64,000 nucleotides of DNA, from the NCBI GenBank assembly GCA_045541475.1, contig JAZQJI010000034.1:1-64000 (forward strand), written 5' to 3'. The notes beneath the pieces were generated by a model. It did no database searches. It was not told the DNA's origin and saw nothing but the letters and a program-made list of their open reading frames with translations. The position numbers and the translations under genes are program-made. This document shows, piece by piece, positions 40,375-49,356 of this stretch (the stretch's first letter is position 1; every line of letters begins with the position of its first letter). This stretch comes from RGIG3077 sp045541475. GTDB taxonomy: Bacteria; Bacillota; Clostridia; Oscillospirales; Ruminococcaceae.

Positions 40375-40839
40375 TTAAAAATAAAACTTCATCGGTCTGT
40401 ATACTGTATCTTCAACAAAGCCGTGCTTTTTGTAAAGCGGTTCGCCCATTTTGGTTGCACGCAGTTCAATGTGGTCAAGCTCCATGGTTTTGCCAAATTC
40501 AAGCATTTGCTTTACTAAATTGGAAGCAATACCCATTCTTCTGTAATTGGGGTTTGTGTAAACATTCATAACAATAGCCATGCGTCCCGTGGGAAAACGA
40601 GGGCTTGCGGGCTTTTCCTGAATTATCAAAAACAGTGAGCCTACATTTTCACCATTGTCCGATATTGCAATAAATGCATGAAAATCCTTATCCATGTGTT
40701 TTTCAAAATAATCGGGCAGCAATTGCATCATCATATCGATTTCGCCCAACGGCATATCACTGTATTCTTCATACATATATGCTTTTCTGAATTCAACAAG
40801 TCTTGGTATATCGTTTAAATCCGCTTTTTTGTATATCAT
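40375..40839 (-). CDS. GNAT-family N-acetyltransferase
   Basis: 154 residues. Acetyl-CoA-binding motif A 'NVYTNPNYRRMGIASNLVKQML' (Arg-Arg-x-Gly-Ile-Ala) and a GNAT end 'LYKKHGFVED'. Located between uvrB and uvrA (30 and 23 base gaps) and so transcribed with them. A link to repair is only positional; the acetylated substrate is unknown. Confidence 0.85.
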   Translation of the reverse strand: MIYKKADLNDIPRLVEFRKAYMYEEYSDMPLGEIDMMMQLLPDYFEKHMDKDFHAFIAISDNGENVGSLFLIIQEKPASPRFPTGRMAIVMNVYTNPNYRRMGIASNLVKQMLEFGKTMELDHIELRATKMGEPLYKKHGFVEDTVYRPMKFYF

Positions 40840-40869
40840 TTTATGTCACTTCTCTCGAAAAATTAGTTT

Positions 40870-42837
40870 TTATTGCATACTGTTTTTCAGTTCCGTTATC
40901 TTATCACGCAAAAGTGCGGCGTGCTCAAATTCAAGCAGTTTTGCCGCTTCTTTCATCTGTGCGGTCAGCTTGTTGATAAGCTCCAGCTTTTCCTTTTTGC
41001 TCAAATTCAAGCCGTAATCTTTTGAAGATACCTTTTCCTTTGATGTTATTTCCAGCACATCACGGATATCTTTTATAACGGTTTTTGGTACAATGCCGTG
41101 TTTTTCGTTGTAATCGGTCTGAATTTTGCGGCGGCGCTCGGTTTCCGTTATGGCATTGTACATAGAATCGGTAACGCAGTCGGCATACATAATAACCGTA
41201 CCGTTTGCGTTTCTCGCCGCTCTGCCTATGGTCTGTATAAGTGAACGCTCGCTTCGCAAAAAGCCTTCCTTATCGGCATCTAAAATCGCCACAAGCGAAA
41301 CCTCGGGAATATCAAGTCCTTCACGCAGCAAGTTGATACCTACAAGCACGTCAAACTCGCCAAGACGCAGAGAACGGATAATTTCCATACGTTCAATCGT
41401 GTCTATATCATGATGCATATATCGCACCCTGATGTCAAGATTTTTGAGATACGCCGTTAAATCTTCCGCCATTTTTTTGGTCAGCGTTGTTATAAGCACA
41501 CGCTCACTTTTTTCAGAACGCTCGTTAATTTCAAACACAAGGTCTTCTATCTGTCCCGCAATGGGCTTTACAATAATTTCGGGGTCAACAAGTCCTGTTG
41601 GACGTATAACCTGTTCAACAATCCTTGCAGAATGTTGTTTTTCATAATCGCCCGGTGTTGCGCTTACAAAAACAACGCTTTTCATGTGTTTTTCAAATTC
41701 TTCAAATTTTAAAGGGCGGTTATCAAATGCACTCGGAAGTCTGAAGCCGTATTCAACAAGAGTTTCCTTTCTTGCCCTATCACCTGCAAACATTGCGCGC
41801 ACCTGCGGAACGGTAACATGGCTTTCGTCAATAATCATTAAAAAGTCATCGGGCAAATGGTCAAGCAGGGTGTATGGAGTTGAATGCGGTTTACGTCTTG
41901 CAAGCACTCTGGAATAGTTTTCAATTCCGCTGCAAAAGCCTATTTCACGCAGCATTTCCATATCGTAATTAGTACGCTGTGCAATTCGCTGAGCTTCAAT
42001 CAGCTTGCCGTTTTCTTCAAAAAACTTTACTCTTTCTTCAAGCTCGGCGTAAATATCATCAATTGCATCGTTTAATTTATCACGGCTAACAATGTAGTGC
42101 GAAGAAGGGAAAATCGCCGCATGGGACAAAACTGAAATAACCTCTCCGCTTACAACGTTGATTTCGCTTATTCTGTCAATTTCGTCCCCAAAAAACTCAA
42201 TTCTGATAGCTTTGTCGTTTGAGTCGGAGCGGAACACCTCAACGGTATCGCCTCTTACCCTGAATTTGTTACGGGTAAAGTTTACATCGTTGCGTTCAAA
42301 TTGTATTTTCGTCAAATCTGCAATCAGCTTGTCCCTTGATATTTCCATGCCCTGCCTTACCGAAACCATAAGAGAGCGATAATCTTCGGGGTCGCCGAGA
42401 GAATATATGCAGGAAACACTTGCAACAATGATGACGTCCTTGCGCTCTGCCAGCGCACTTGTGGCAGAATGGCGAAGCTTATCTATCTCATCGTTAACAG
42501 ATGAATCTTTTTCGATATAGCTGTCAGTGCTGGGAATATACGCTTCGGGGCGATAGTAATCATAATAGGAAACGAAGTATTCAACCGCATTTTCGGGAAA
42601 AAACTCTTTAAACTCGGAGCAAAGCTGCGCCGCCAAGATTTTGTTGGGTGCCAAAACAAGCGTTGGCTTGTTTATCTGCGCAATGACATTTGCCATAGTA
42701 AAGGTCTTGCCACTGCCGGTTACGCCAAGCAGGCTTTGCATTCTGTCTCCCGATTTTATGCCATTTACAAGGCTTTCAATCGCTTGAGGCTGGTCGCCGT
42801 TTGGTGAATATGGTGAAACTAATTTGAATTTATCCAT
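40870..42837 (-). CDS. uvrB: Excinuclease ABC subunit B
   Basis: 655 residues. Helicase-like subunit that verifies damage and recruits UvrC. Walker A 'GVTGSGKTF' near residue 40, the beta-hairpin 'YFVSYYDYYRPEAYIPSTDSYIEKD', motif 'DESHVTVPQ', helicase motifs 'GINLLREGLDIPEVSLVAILDADKEGFLRS' and 'QTIGRAARN', and the C-terminal UVR motif that binds UvrC. No LexA box of the Gram-positive type (GAAC-N4-GTTC) is evident upstream. Confidence 0.98.
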   Translation of the reverse strand: MDKFKLVSPYSPNGDQPQAIESLVNGIKSGDRMQSLLGVTGSGKTFTMANVIAQINKPTLVLAPNKILAAQLCSEFKEFFPENAVEYFVSYYDYYRPEAYIPSTDSYIEKDSSVNDEIDKLRHSATSALAERKDVIIVASVSCIYSLGDPEDYRSLMVSVRQGMEISRDKLIADLTKIQFERNDVNFTRNKFRVRGDTVEVFRSDSNDKAIRIEFFGDEIDRISEINVVSGEVISVLSHAAIFPSSHYIVSRDKLNDAIDDIYAELEERVKFFEENGKLIEAQRIAQRTNYDMEMLREIGFCSGIENYSRVLARRKPHSTPYTLLDHLPDDFLMIIDESHVTVPQVRAMFAGDRARKETLVEYGFRLPSAFDNRPLKFEEFEKHMKSVVFVSATPGDYEKQHSARIVEQVIRPTGLVDPEIIVKPIAGQIEDLVFEINERSEKSERVLITTLTKKMAEDLTAYLKNLDIRVRYMHHDIDTIERMEIIRSLRLGEFDVLVGINLLREGLDIPEVSLVAILDADKEGFLRSERSLIQTIGRAARNANGTVIMYADCVTDSMYNAITETERRRKIQTDYNEKHGIVPKTVIKDIRDVLEITSKEKVSSKDYGLNLSKKEKLELINKLTAQMKEAAKLLEFEHAALLRDKITELKNSMQ

Positions 42838-42873
42838 TATCGAAAGCCCTTTCTAAAAGAATACTGCCATGTT

Positions 42874-42902
42874 ATTATACCACAAGATTATGAATAATTA
42901 AA
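42874..42902 (-). promoter_or_regulatory. Probable uvrB operon promoter
   Basis: Minus strand: extended -10 TGG-TATAAT (TATAAT at 42874-42879), 17-base spacer, weak -35 TTTAAT (42897-42902). Confidence 0.45.
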
Positions 42903-42947
42903 GAGGACGCTTGATTTTTACAGCTAAAAAATCAAATTCGTCCTCTT
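42901..42947 (-). terminator. Hairpin after the AAA-ATPase gene
   Basis: AAGAGGACG (42901-42909) / CGTCCTCTT (42939-42947) continued inside by TTGATTTTT / AAAAATCAA; very stable. The minus-strand tail is TAATTATT, a weak T-run. Confidence 0.6.
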
Positions 42948-42969
42948 GTTTTTTATTATATGTTTGTTT

Positions 42970-43578
42970 TTAATGATTTAAAAGAAAGTTGCTTATCTTT
43001 TCGATTAAACGCTGCATTTTTTCTTCAAATCCGCATGAATTATCTATAACCGCAAAATTCGGGTGGATTTTCCAAGCAGCTTCAAGTTTGCTGTCAAGTG
43101 CGGCGGCTTGTTCAAGCGTTTCTATTCTGGCACCGTTGTTGTCGATTGTGTAAAAGCTTTCTGCACCTTTAGCGCATGATACAAGGTGAAAAACCGCGTC
43201 GTATTTGTTGCAAAAATCGCTCTCAGTCATTCCGATATATTCAAGCGCGGCTGCAAACTCATCATCGTTCATGTAGGCTTTATTATCCATAAGTCCTCTA
43301 TCGCAGACAATAAGGATTTTTTCGGCAGCCATTGTGCGCGCCGCTTGCTCAAAAATATCTTCCTTTGCAATTTGCAGCTTTATCTGACATTTCTGATATT
43401 CAAGGCAAGTGCCGCAGGTCCACGGGGCAACACCGCCGGTTATAAGCTCTGTTGCGGTTTCGGGTACAAACAAAACGGTGTATCCGATTTTTTCAAAAGC
43501 ATCTTTTATCCAACTCATCGCTGTAGATTTGCCTGCGCACGGTCCGCCTGTAATAACGATTTTAGTGATTTTTATCAT
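42970..43578 (-). CDS. AAA-type P-loop ATPase (AAA_28-like)
   Basis: 202 residues. Walker A 'GGPCAGKST' (11-19), Walker B-like 'ILIVCDRGLMDNKAYM', resembling the NadR/Ttd14 kinase-like ATPases (AAA_28). The 'Cys-Gly-Thr-Cys...Cys' stretch around 55-64 is a likely metal site. Function unknown; nucleotide or small-molecule kinase activity is possible. It follows the Thr-rich membrane protein gene by 15 bases and so shares its promoter. Confidence 0.78.
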   Translation of the reverse strand: MIKITKIVITGGPCAGKSTAMSWIKDAFEKIGYTVLFVPETATELITGGVAPWTCGTCLEYQKCQIKLQIAKEDIFEQAARTMAAEKILIVCDRGLMDNKAYMNDDEFAAALEYIGMTESDFCNKYDAVFHLVSCAKGAESFYTIDNNGARIETLEQAAALDSKLEAAWKIHPNFAVIDNSCGFEEKMQRLIEKISNFLLNH

Positions 43579-43593
43579 TATGTATTCACCACA

Positions 43594-44592
43594 TTAATAA
43601 AGCAGCGCTGAGCCGTAGTATGTCATTTCTTTGTTGGTAGTTATTGTGCCGACTTCTTTTGAGTATCTTCCCCATGTAAGCGTTACCGAAGCACCGCTCG
43701 GTACAGAAATCACACCCTCGGAGCTTCTTGCAATAGTTACACTTCCGGTTGTTCCATCAGAAAGAGTGTAGTTGAAGGTGGTTTCAGATCTGCTTAAGTT
43801 ATTAATTGTGAGATTGACTTTTTGTACCGCTGGGGTGGTAGTTGTTGTTGTTGCCTTTGTTGTGGTAGTTGTAACCTTTTTGGTTGTAGTGGTTGTTGCT
43901 TTTTTGGTTGTAGTGGTAGTAACCTTTTTGGTTGTGGTAGTTGTTGCCTTTTTAGTTGTTGTGGTAGTTGTAACCTTTTTGGTGGTCGTTGTTCTTGCGG
44001 GCGGAGCAGTTACAGTAGCAGCGGTTGTGGTAACTTTTGTTGTTACAACGCTTGGCGGTGCACCCGTTACGGCAGTTGTTGTCGAAACAGGAATTGTAGT
44101 AACAACTGTGGCAGTGGTTGTTGTGCCGGTGCCTTCGGTTGTGGTAGCCGCAGTAGTTGTTGTGTTGGTTGCAGTTATGATAATACCTGTTATTTCAGGT
44201 GCGTCATCAGAAACCGCTGTATCAGCAACTGTTGTATCTGCGTTGGCAACTGTTGTTGTCGCAGTGATAGTTGTTGTGCTTTCTTCAGAATCGTCAACGC
44301 TTACGATAGCGTTTACAGCATTGTTGCCGCCGTCATTTCCATTGTTTTTGTTTTTGCGTGCAATGCCTGCAATTGCTATTCCTAAAATAAGAATTACCAA
44401 GAGCAGAATAATCAATATCAGCAAAAGCTTTTTCTTTTTTTCCTTATCTTTTGCGGCAGTAGGAGAAGTAGGCTCAATAAAAATATCTACAATATCATCG
44501 GGGTCAATCATAGGTTCATAACCCTCGAGCATAGGAAAATTCATATGTTGCATGTCATTGTTATCGTTTTCAGGAATATTTCTGTTATCCAA
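43594..44592 (-). CDS. Single-pass membrane protein with Thr-rich external stalk
   Basis: 332 residues from a TTG at 44592: GGGAGG lies 8 bases upstream, and the nearby ATG runs into a stop after four codons. Residues 1-55 are acidic/cytoplasmic, 56-78 are a strong transmembrane helix after Lys-rich KEKKKK, and about 110-255 are Thr-dominated with (Lys-Lys-Val/Ala-Thr5-6) units, probably O-glycosylated or extended. Residues 257-332 form a small beta domain ('NLSRSETTFNYTLSDGTTGSVTIARSSEGVISV...LTWGRYSKEVGT'). A stalked surface protein; the ligand is unknown. Operon with the AAA ATPase. Confidence 0.75.
   Translation of the reverse strand: MDNRNIPENDNNDMQHMNFPMLEGYEPMIDPDDIVDIFIEPTSPTAAKDKEKKKKLLLILIILLLVILILGIAIAGIARKNKNNGNDGGNNAVNAIVSVDDSEESTTTITATTTVANADTTVADTAVSDDAPEITGIIITATNTTTTAATTTEGTGTTTTATVVTTIPVSTTTAVTGAPPSVVTTKVTTTAATVTAPPARTTTTKKVTTTTTTKKATTTTTKKVTTTTTKKATTTTTKKVTTTTTKATTTTTTPAVQKVNLTINNLSRSETTFNYTLSDGTTGSVTIARSSEGVISVPSGASVTLTWGRYSKEVGTITTNKEMTYYGSALLY
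43840..43995 (-). repeat. Thr-codon tandem repeat in the membrane protein gene
   Basis: About 24-base units encoding Lys-Lys-Val/Ala-Thr-Thr-Thr-Thr-Thr are repeated five to six times with small variations. Such tracts are prone to length change by slippage. The opposite strand gives a meaningless poly-Val frame. Confidence 0.7.
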
Positions 44593-44645
44593 AATTCATT
44601 CCTCCCTTGTTGTGTTTTTTTAGTGACAGCACTTTTCTATATACC

Positions 44646-44674
44646 ATTATATCACGCGAAAATCGAGATATCAA
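44646..44674 (-). promoter_or_regulatory. Promoter of the Thr-rich protein-AAA ATPase operon
   Basis: Minus strand: -35 TTGATA (44669-44674), 17-base spacer, -10 TATAAT (44646-44651). Confidence 0.7.
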
Positions 44675-44794
44675 GGTGAATTTTTCAAATTTACATAAAT
44701 GCCACAAATTATTCCATATATCAATATTTGATGACATAGCGGCAATTAAACGATTTTTAACGCGATTTTGCGATAAATTTGTGCATTATACATA

Positions 44795-44823
44795 TTGACT
44801 TTGGAAGCTTTTTCATATAAAAT
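44795..44823 (+). promoter_or_regulatory. Promoter of the acidic lipoprotein gene
   Basis: -35 TTGACT (44795-44800), 17-base spacer, -10 TAAAAT (44818-44823). Confidence 0.65.
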
Positions 44824-44879
44824 TATTACGGCGCATAAAATGATATGTGCCGTATTTTTTATAGAAAGAGTGTTGAAAT

Positions 44880-46580
44880 ATGTCTAAAAACATTAAAAAG
44901 ACAGTTTGCCTTATAGCTTCGCTTGCACTTTGTGCAGGAACAATGACTGCTTGTGGTGCAGACAAGACCGCAGAATTTCTTGAGCTGATAGATAAGGGCG
45001 ATATCGGCGCTGCTTATGATTACTACGATGATGAAATTGATGGCGACAAGAAGGAAGGCGACATCTGCGACGAGATCATCGACGAGATGGAAGACCGTTA
45101 CGAAAAAATCACAGAGCTTTGCTTTGACGGCACAATTGACGATAAAGATATTGAAGATCTGATTGAGCTTCTTGATGATCTTGGTGTTGATGAAGAAGAT
45201 ATTGAAGAACCCATGGGTGAGTGGGCAGCAGCAATTGCTTCCAAAGAAAACTACGAAACTGCCCTCGATTTGATTGATGATGAAGAGTTTAGCTCCGCAA
45301 TGTATTACTTGGAGCTTGTTGACGAGCGTGACAGCAATTATGAGGACGCTAAGAAAAAGCTTGATGAAATGCAGGTAGAAATGGCAATGGAAGATATTGA
45401 ATACATTGCTGATTATATTGAGGATGAAGATTACTACTACGCATTCTACTACATTGATTACTATGCTCAGGAATATTCCGAAAACGAAACTATTATGGAA
45501 GCGCTTGATGGCTACTACGCAGATGCTAAAGATGCTATGAATACTGCTATTCAGGATAATCTTGATAACGGTTATTACTATGATGCTTCATATATGCTCA
45601 GCAATGCTCAGGAATATTATGAAGAATCTGATTACGAGGAAATCAAGGCAACTGTTGATACAGCAGTAATGGAAAAAGCTAACAGCATTATGGAAGAAAA
45701 CTTTGCAAATTACGATTACTATACTGCTGAAGACGAGCTTTATGATCTGAGATGGGATTTTGAAGAAAACGAAGATCTTGTTGCTCTTTACGATGATCTT
45801 AAAAATTCTTATATTGAATATATGCTTGCCGCTGCTGAAGAAGAAGCTGCAGCTGAAAACTACGAAATGGCACTTAGCATTACCGAAATCGCAATTTCTG
45901 AAGTTGGCAGCGATAATACTGAGCTTAACAACAAGTATAACGAATATAAACTGTGCTTGCCCGTTTACATAAATGACCTTGATTATTTTGCAAAATATGG
46001 CAATATTTACAGCGATGGCAGCGGTGATATTTGTGACAATACAAATTCTGAGCACAGACATTGCTATGCTCTTGATGACTACTGGGGCGGAGAAGAGTAT
46101 TGGGCAGAATATCTTATAAACGGAAATTATTCAAGCTTTAACGGCGTGTGCGCAGTATCTTACGACCAGCGTTCTGCAACAGATACAAAGTATTTTGAAG
46201 TTTACGGCGATGGCGTGCTGCTTTACACATCTCCCATCATGACAATGAGCTCAATGCCTGTTGAATTTTCTATTGACGTTACAGGCGTAACAGTTCTCAA
46301 GATTATGTATCCCGGAACTGACGGCGATAACAACATTGCTACTATTTATGATGGTATGCTCAGCCCTGAAGAAGCAGTTGAGGAAGAACCCGAAGAAGAA
46401 CCTTCCGATGATGAAAGCACATCTGAGGATGAAAGCACTTCCGGCGATGAATCCACAAGCGAAGGTTCGGACGAATCCGCTGCTGAAAGCGAAGATGAAT
46501 CTTCCGACGCAGACGCTGATGCAGAAGAATCCGCTGCTGAAAGCGATGAAGAAGCTGCTGAAGAATCCGCAGCCGAATAA
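44880..46580 (+). CDS. Highly acidic lipoprotein with NPCBM-like domain
   Basis: 566 residues. Lipoprotein signal with Met-Thr-Ala-Cys (Cys25). Residues about 28-365 are a helical, Asp/Glu/Tyr-rich region with repeated 'Y-x-x-A-x-x-x-L' spacing like TPR-type hairpins (e.g. 'YYYAFYYIDYYAQEY', 'YEMALSITEIAI'). About 365-500 is a beta-sandwich resembling NPCBM domains ('YFEVYGDGVLLYTSPIMTMSSMPVEFSIDVTGVTVLKIMYPG'). The last 70 residues are a Glu/Ser tail. The protein is extremely acidic overall. An NPCBM fold would bind carbohydrate or cell wall at the surface; the ligand is unknown. It is monocistronic with a terminator at 46597-46630. Confidence 0.78.
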   Translation: MSKNIKKTVCLIASLALCAGTMTACGADKTAEFLELIDKGDIGAAYDYYDDEIDGDKKEGDICDEIIDEMEDRYEKITELCFDGTIDDKDIEDLIELLDDLGVDEEDIEEPMGEWAAAIASKENYETALDLIDDEEFSSAMYYLELVDERDSNYEDAKKKLDEMQVEMAMEDIEYIADYIEDEDYYYAFYYIDYYAQEYSENETIMEALDGYYADAKDAMNTAIQDNLDNGYYYDASYMLSNAQEYYEESDYEEIKATVDTAVMEKANSIMEENFANYDYYTAEDELYDLRWDFEENEDLVALYDDLKNSYIEYMLAAAEEEAAAENYEMALSITEIAISEVGSDNTELNNKYNEYKLCLPVYINDLDYFAKYGNIYSDGSGDICDNTNSEHRHCYALDDYWGGEEYWAEYLINGNYSSFNGVCAVSYDQRSATDTKYFEVYGDGVLLYTSPIMTMSSMPVEFSIDVTGVTVLKIMYPGTDGDNNIATIYDGMLSPEEAVEEEPEEEPSDDESTSEDESTSGDESTSEGSDESAAESEDESSDADADAEESAAESDEEAAEESAAE

Positions 46581-46596
46581 ACTTTATGCATTTCAA

Positions 46597-46630
46597 ACTC
46601 TCTCTGTTATATAATGGAGAGAGTTTTGTT
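46597..46630 (+). terminator. Terminator of the acidic lipoprotein gene
   Basis: AACTCTCTC (46597-46605) / GAGAGAGTT (46618-46626), then TTGTTTT. Confidence 0.8.
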
Positions 46631-46663
46631 TTGCCTTTAAATCTAAATAGTCAAAAAAACTAT

Positions 46664-46691
46664 TGCAAAAGGTAAAAAAATATAGTATAAT
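46664..46691 (+). promoter_or_regulatory. valS-folC promoter
   Basis: -35 TTGCAA (46664-46669), 16-base spacer, -10 TATAAT (46686-46691). The leader is only about 45 bases, so there is no T-box. Confidence 0.7.
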
Positions 46692-46739
46692 AAATTAGTT
46701 AGTATGCAAAATTATGACTTTTGAGAGGTGTATATCAAA

Positions 46740-49355
46740 ATGAAAGAGCTTAACAAGCTTTATAGCCCTCGAGATTTTGAGGACAGAATATACGGACTTT
46801 GGACGGAGAACGATTGCTTTAAGGCAACAATTGACCGTAGCCTTACCCCCTACACAATCGTAATTCCCCCTCCGAATATTACAGGACAGCTTCACATGGG
46901 CCATGCCCTTGATGAAACTTTGCAGGATATCTTGGTAAGATATAAGAGAATGCAGGGCTACTGCACGCTTTGGCTACCCGGTACCGACCATGCTTCAATT
47001 GCTACCGAAGCAAAAATTGTTGAAGCAATGCGTGCCGAAGGCATCACTAAGGATGATATCGGAAGAGAAGGCTTTTTGGAACGCGCATGGGATTGGAAAG
47101 CTAAATACGGCGGAAGAATTGTTGAACAGCTTAAAAAGCTCGGCTCTTCTTGCGACTGGTCAAGAGAGCGTTTTACTCTTGACGAGGGCTGCTCCAACGC
47201 AGTAAAAGAAGTTTTTGTAAGACTTTACAACAAAGGTCTTATCTATAAAGGCGAAAGAATTGTTAACTGGTGCCCCAAATGCTGCACATCAATCTCCGAT
47301 GCTGAGGTTGAACACGAAGAACAACAGGGCAATTTCTGGCACATTAAGTATCCGCTTGAAGATGGCAGCGGCTTTGTAGAAATCGCAACTACCCGTCCCG
47401 AAACACTTTTGGGCGATAGTGCGGTTGCTGTGCATCCCAAAGATGAAAGATATAAAGATATTGTAGGCAAAAACGTAATTTTGCCGATTGTAAATCGTGC
47501 AATACCCGTTGTTGCTGATGAATACGTTGAAATGGATTTTGGTACGGGCGTTGTAAAAATAACACCCGCACACGACCCTAACGACTTTGAAGTAGGTCTG
47601 CGTCATGATTTGCCCATTATCAACGTAATGGACGAGCACGCTGTTATTAACGAAAACGGCGGCAAGTATTGCGGTCAGGAACGCTACGAGGCAAGAAAAA
47701 ATATAGTTGCTGAATTGGAAGAACTCGGTCTGCTTGTTAAGGTAGAGCCACACAGCCACAATGTAGGTACCTGCTATCGTTGCTCAACTACCGTTGAACC
47801 TTGGGTTTCAAAGCAGTGGTTTGTTAAGATGAAGCCTTTGGCAGAACCCGCAATTGATTGCGTAAGAAATGGTGATACAAAATTTGTTCCCGAAAGATTT
47901 GAAAAGATTTATTTCCACTGGATGGAAAATATTCGTGACTGGTGTATTTCCCGTCAGCTCTGGTGGGGACACAGAATACCCGCGTTCTACTGCGATGACT
48001 GCGGTGAAATGGTTGTAACTAAGGAAAACGAGGCTGTTTGTCCTTGCTGCGGCAAAAAGATGCGTCAGGATGAGGACACTCTCGATACTTGGTTCTCATC
48101 GGCACTGTGGCCGTTCTCAACATTGGGCTGGCCCGAAAATACTGAGGATCTTGACTTCTTCTATCCCACATCAACACTTGTTACCGGTTACGATATCATC
48201 ACTTTCTGGGTTTCCAGAATGATCTTCTCCGGTCTTGAATATATGGGCAAAACCCCGTTTGATACCGTTCTTATCCACGGTCTTGTGCGTGATGCACAGG
48301 GCAGAAAGATGTCCAAATCTTTGGGCAACGGTATTGATCCGCTTGATATTATCGATAACTACGGCGCAGACGCTTTGAGATTGACTCTTGTTACGGGTAA
48401 CTCTCCCGGTAACGATATGCGCTTTATGGATGAAAAGGTTATCGCTTCCAGAAACTTTGCTAACAAGCTTTGGAATGCTTCTCGTTATGTAATGATGAAC
48501 CTTCCCGAAGATTTTGAGGATACAGGTCTGCCTGAAACTCTCAATATTGAAGATAAATGGATTATCGGCAAGTTTAACTCGGTTGTGAAAGAAGTTTGCG
48601 AAAACCTTGATAAGTATGAGCTTGGCATTGCCGTTTCCAAAATCTACGACTTTATTTGGGACTATTACTGCGACTGGTATATCGAGCTTTCAAAGCCCCG
48701 CATTTTTGCAGGTGGTGAGGATAAGGAAAATGCACAGCGTGTTCTTGTGTGGGTGTTAAAGGGCGCACTCAAGCTTTTGCATCCCTTCATGCCCTATATC
48801 ACTGAAGAACTTTGGCAGACACTCACCGACGCAAAGAGCTTTATCATGCTCGAAAAATACCCTGAATATGATGCAAACTTAGGCTTTGAAGACGCTATGA
48901 ACGATTTTGAAAAGGTTATCGGAGCAATCAAGGCTGTAAGAAATATCAGAACAGAAATGAACGTTCCTAACGGCACAAAGGCTAAGCTTTATATCGAAAC
49001 GCAGGATATCGAGCTGTTCTCTTCTTGCGAGATGTTCTTTGAAAAGCTCAGCGGTGCAAACGGCATTGAGGTTTCTGAAAAGGTTGCAATGGAAAAATGC
49101 GCAACCGCCGTTACTGAAAGCGCAAGAATTTTCATTCCGCTTTCCGAACTTATCGACAACGAAAAGGAACTTGCACGTCTTGCAAAGGAAAAGGATAAGG
49201 CTTTGAAGGATATTGAAATTATCAGCAAGAAGCTTTCCAACCCGAACTTCCTTGAAAAAGCACCCGAAGCTCTTGTTGCAACCGAGCGTGAAAAACTGAT
49301 TAAGGCAGAAGACAGACTTAACAAGATTGAAAAGAGTATTGCAGAACTTGGATGA
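46740..49355 (+). CDS. valS: Valyl-tRNA synthetase
   Basis: 871 residues. ATG at 46740, RBS GAGAGG (46723-46728); a GTG at 46728 overlaps the RBS. HIGH motif 'GQLHMGHALDET' (HMGH at 52-55), KMSKS in 'GRKMSKSLGN', editing domain with 'TTRPETLLGDSAVAVHP', zinc-finger Cys pairs (CDDCGE...CPCCGKK; also CPKC), and a C-terminal coiled-coil arm typical of ValRS. Its last codons run into folC, which starts 2 bases after the stop. Confidence 0.97.
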   Translation: MKELNKLYSPRDFEDRIYGLWTENDCFKATIDRSLTPYTIVIPPPNITGQLHMGHALDETLQDILVRYKRMQGYCTLWLPGTDHASIATEAKIVEAMRAEGITKDDIGREGFLERAWDWKAKYGGRIVEQLKKLGSSCDWSRERFTLDEGCSNAVKEVFVRLYNKGLIYKGERIVNWCPKCCTSISDAEVEHEEQQGNFWHIKYPLEDGSGFVEIATTRPETLLGDSAVAVHPKDERYKDIVGKNVILPIVNRAIPVVADEYVEMDFGTGVVKITPAHDPNDFEVGLRHDLPIINVMDEHAVINENGGKYCGQERYEARKNIVAELEELGLLVKVEPHSHNVGTCYRCSTTVEPWVSKQWFVKMKPLAEPAIDCVRNGDTKFVPERFEKIYFHWMENIRDWCISRQLWWGHRIPAFYCDDCGEMVVTKENEAVCPCCGKKMRQDEDTLDTWFSSALWPFSTLGWPENTEDLDFFYPTSTLVTGYDIITFWVSRMIFSGLEYMGKTPFDTVLIHGLVRDAQGRKMSKSLGNGIDPLDIIDNYGADALRLTLVTGNSPGNDMRFMDEKVIASRNFANKLWNASRYVMMNLPEDFEDTGLPETLNIEDKWIIGKFNSVVKEVCENLDKYELGIAVSKIYDFIWDYYCDWYIELSKPRIFAGGEDKENAQRVLVWVLKGALKLLHPFMPYITEELWQTLTDAKSFIMLEKYPEYDANLGFEDAMNDFEKVIGAIKAVRNIRTEMNVPNGTKAKLYIETQDIELFSSCEMFFEKLSGANGIEVSEKVAMEKCATAVTESARIFIPLSELIDNEKELARLAKEKDKALKDIEIISKKLSNPNFLEKAPEALVATEREKLIKAEDRLNKIEKSIAELG

Positions 49356-49356
49356 T

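Noticed and set aside
42838..42969. LexA/SOS box before uvrB
   Set aside because: No GAAC-N4-GTTC type palindrome could be found; only a promoter and the terminator hairpin of the upstream gene are visible.
43840..43995. CRISPR array
   Set aside because: The repeats are in-frame Thr/Lys codons without unique spacers; they are protein-coding low-complexity repeats. The same argument applies to 51355-51588 and 51721-51981.
43772..44521. A 249-codon plus-strand frame of almost pure Val
   Set aside because: It is the antisense of the Thr-repeat stalk (ACA/ACC repeats read as GTT/GTG); no RBS.
46692..46739. T-box leader before valS
   Set aside because: The leader is about 45 bases with no T-box sequence or specifier loop; the same holds for trpS, which is third in its operon.
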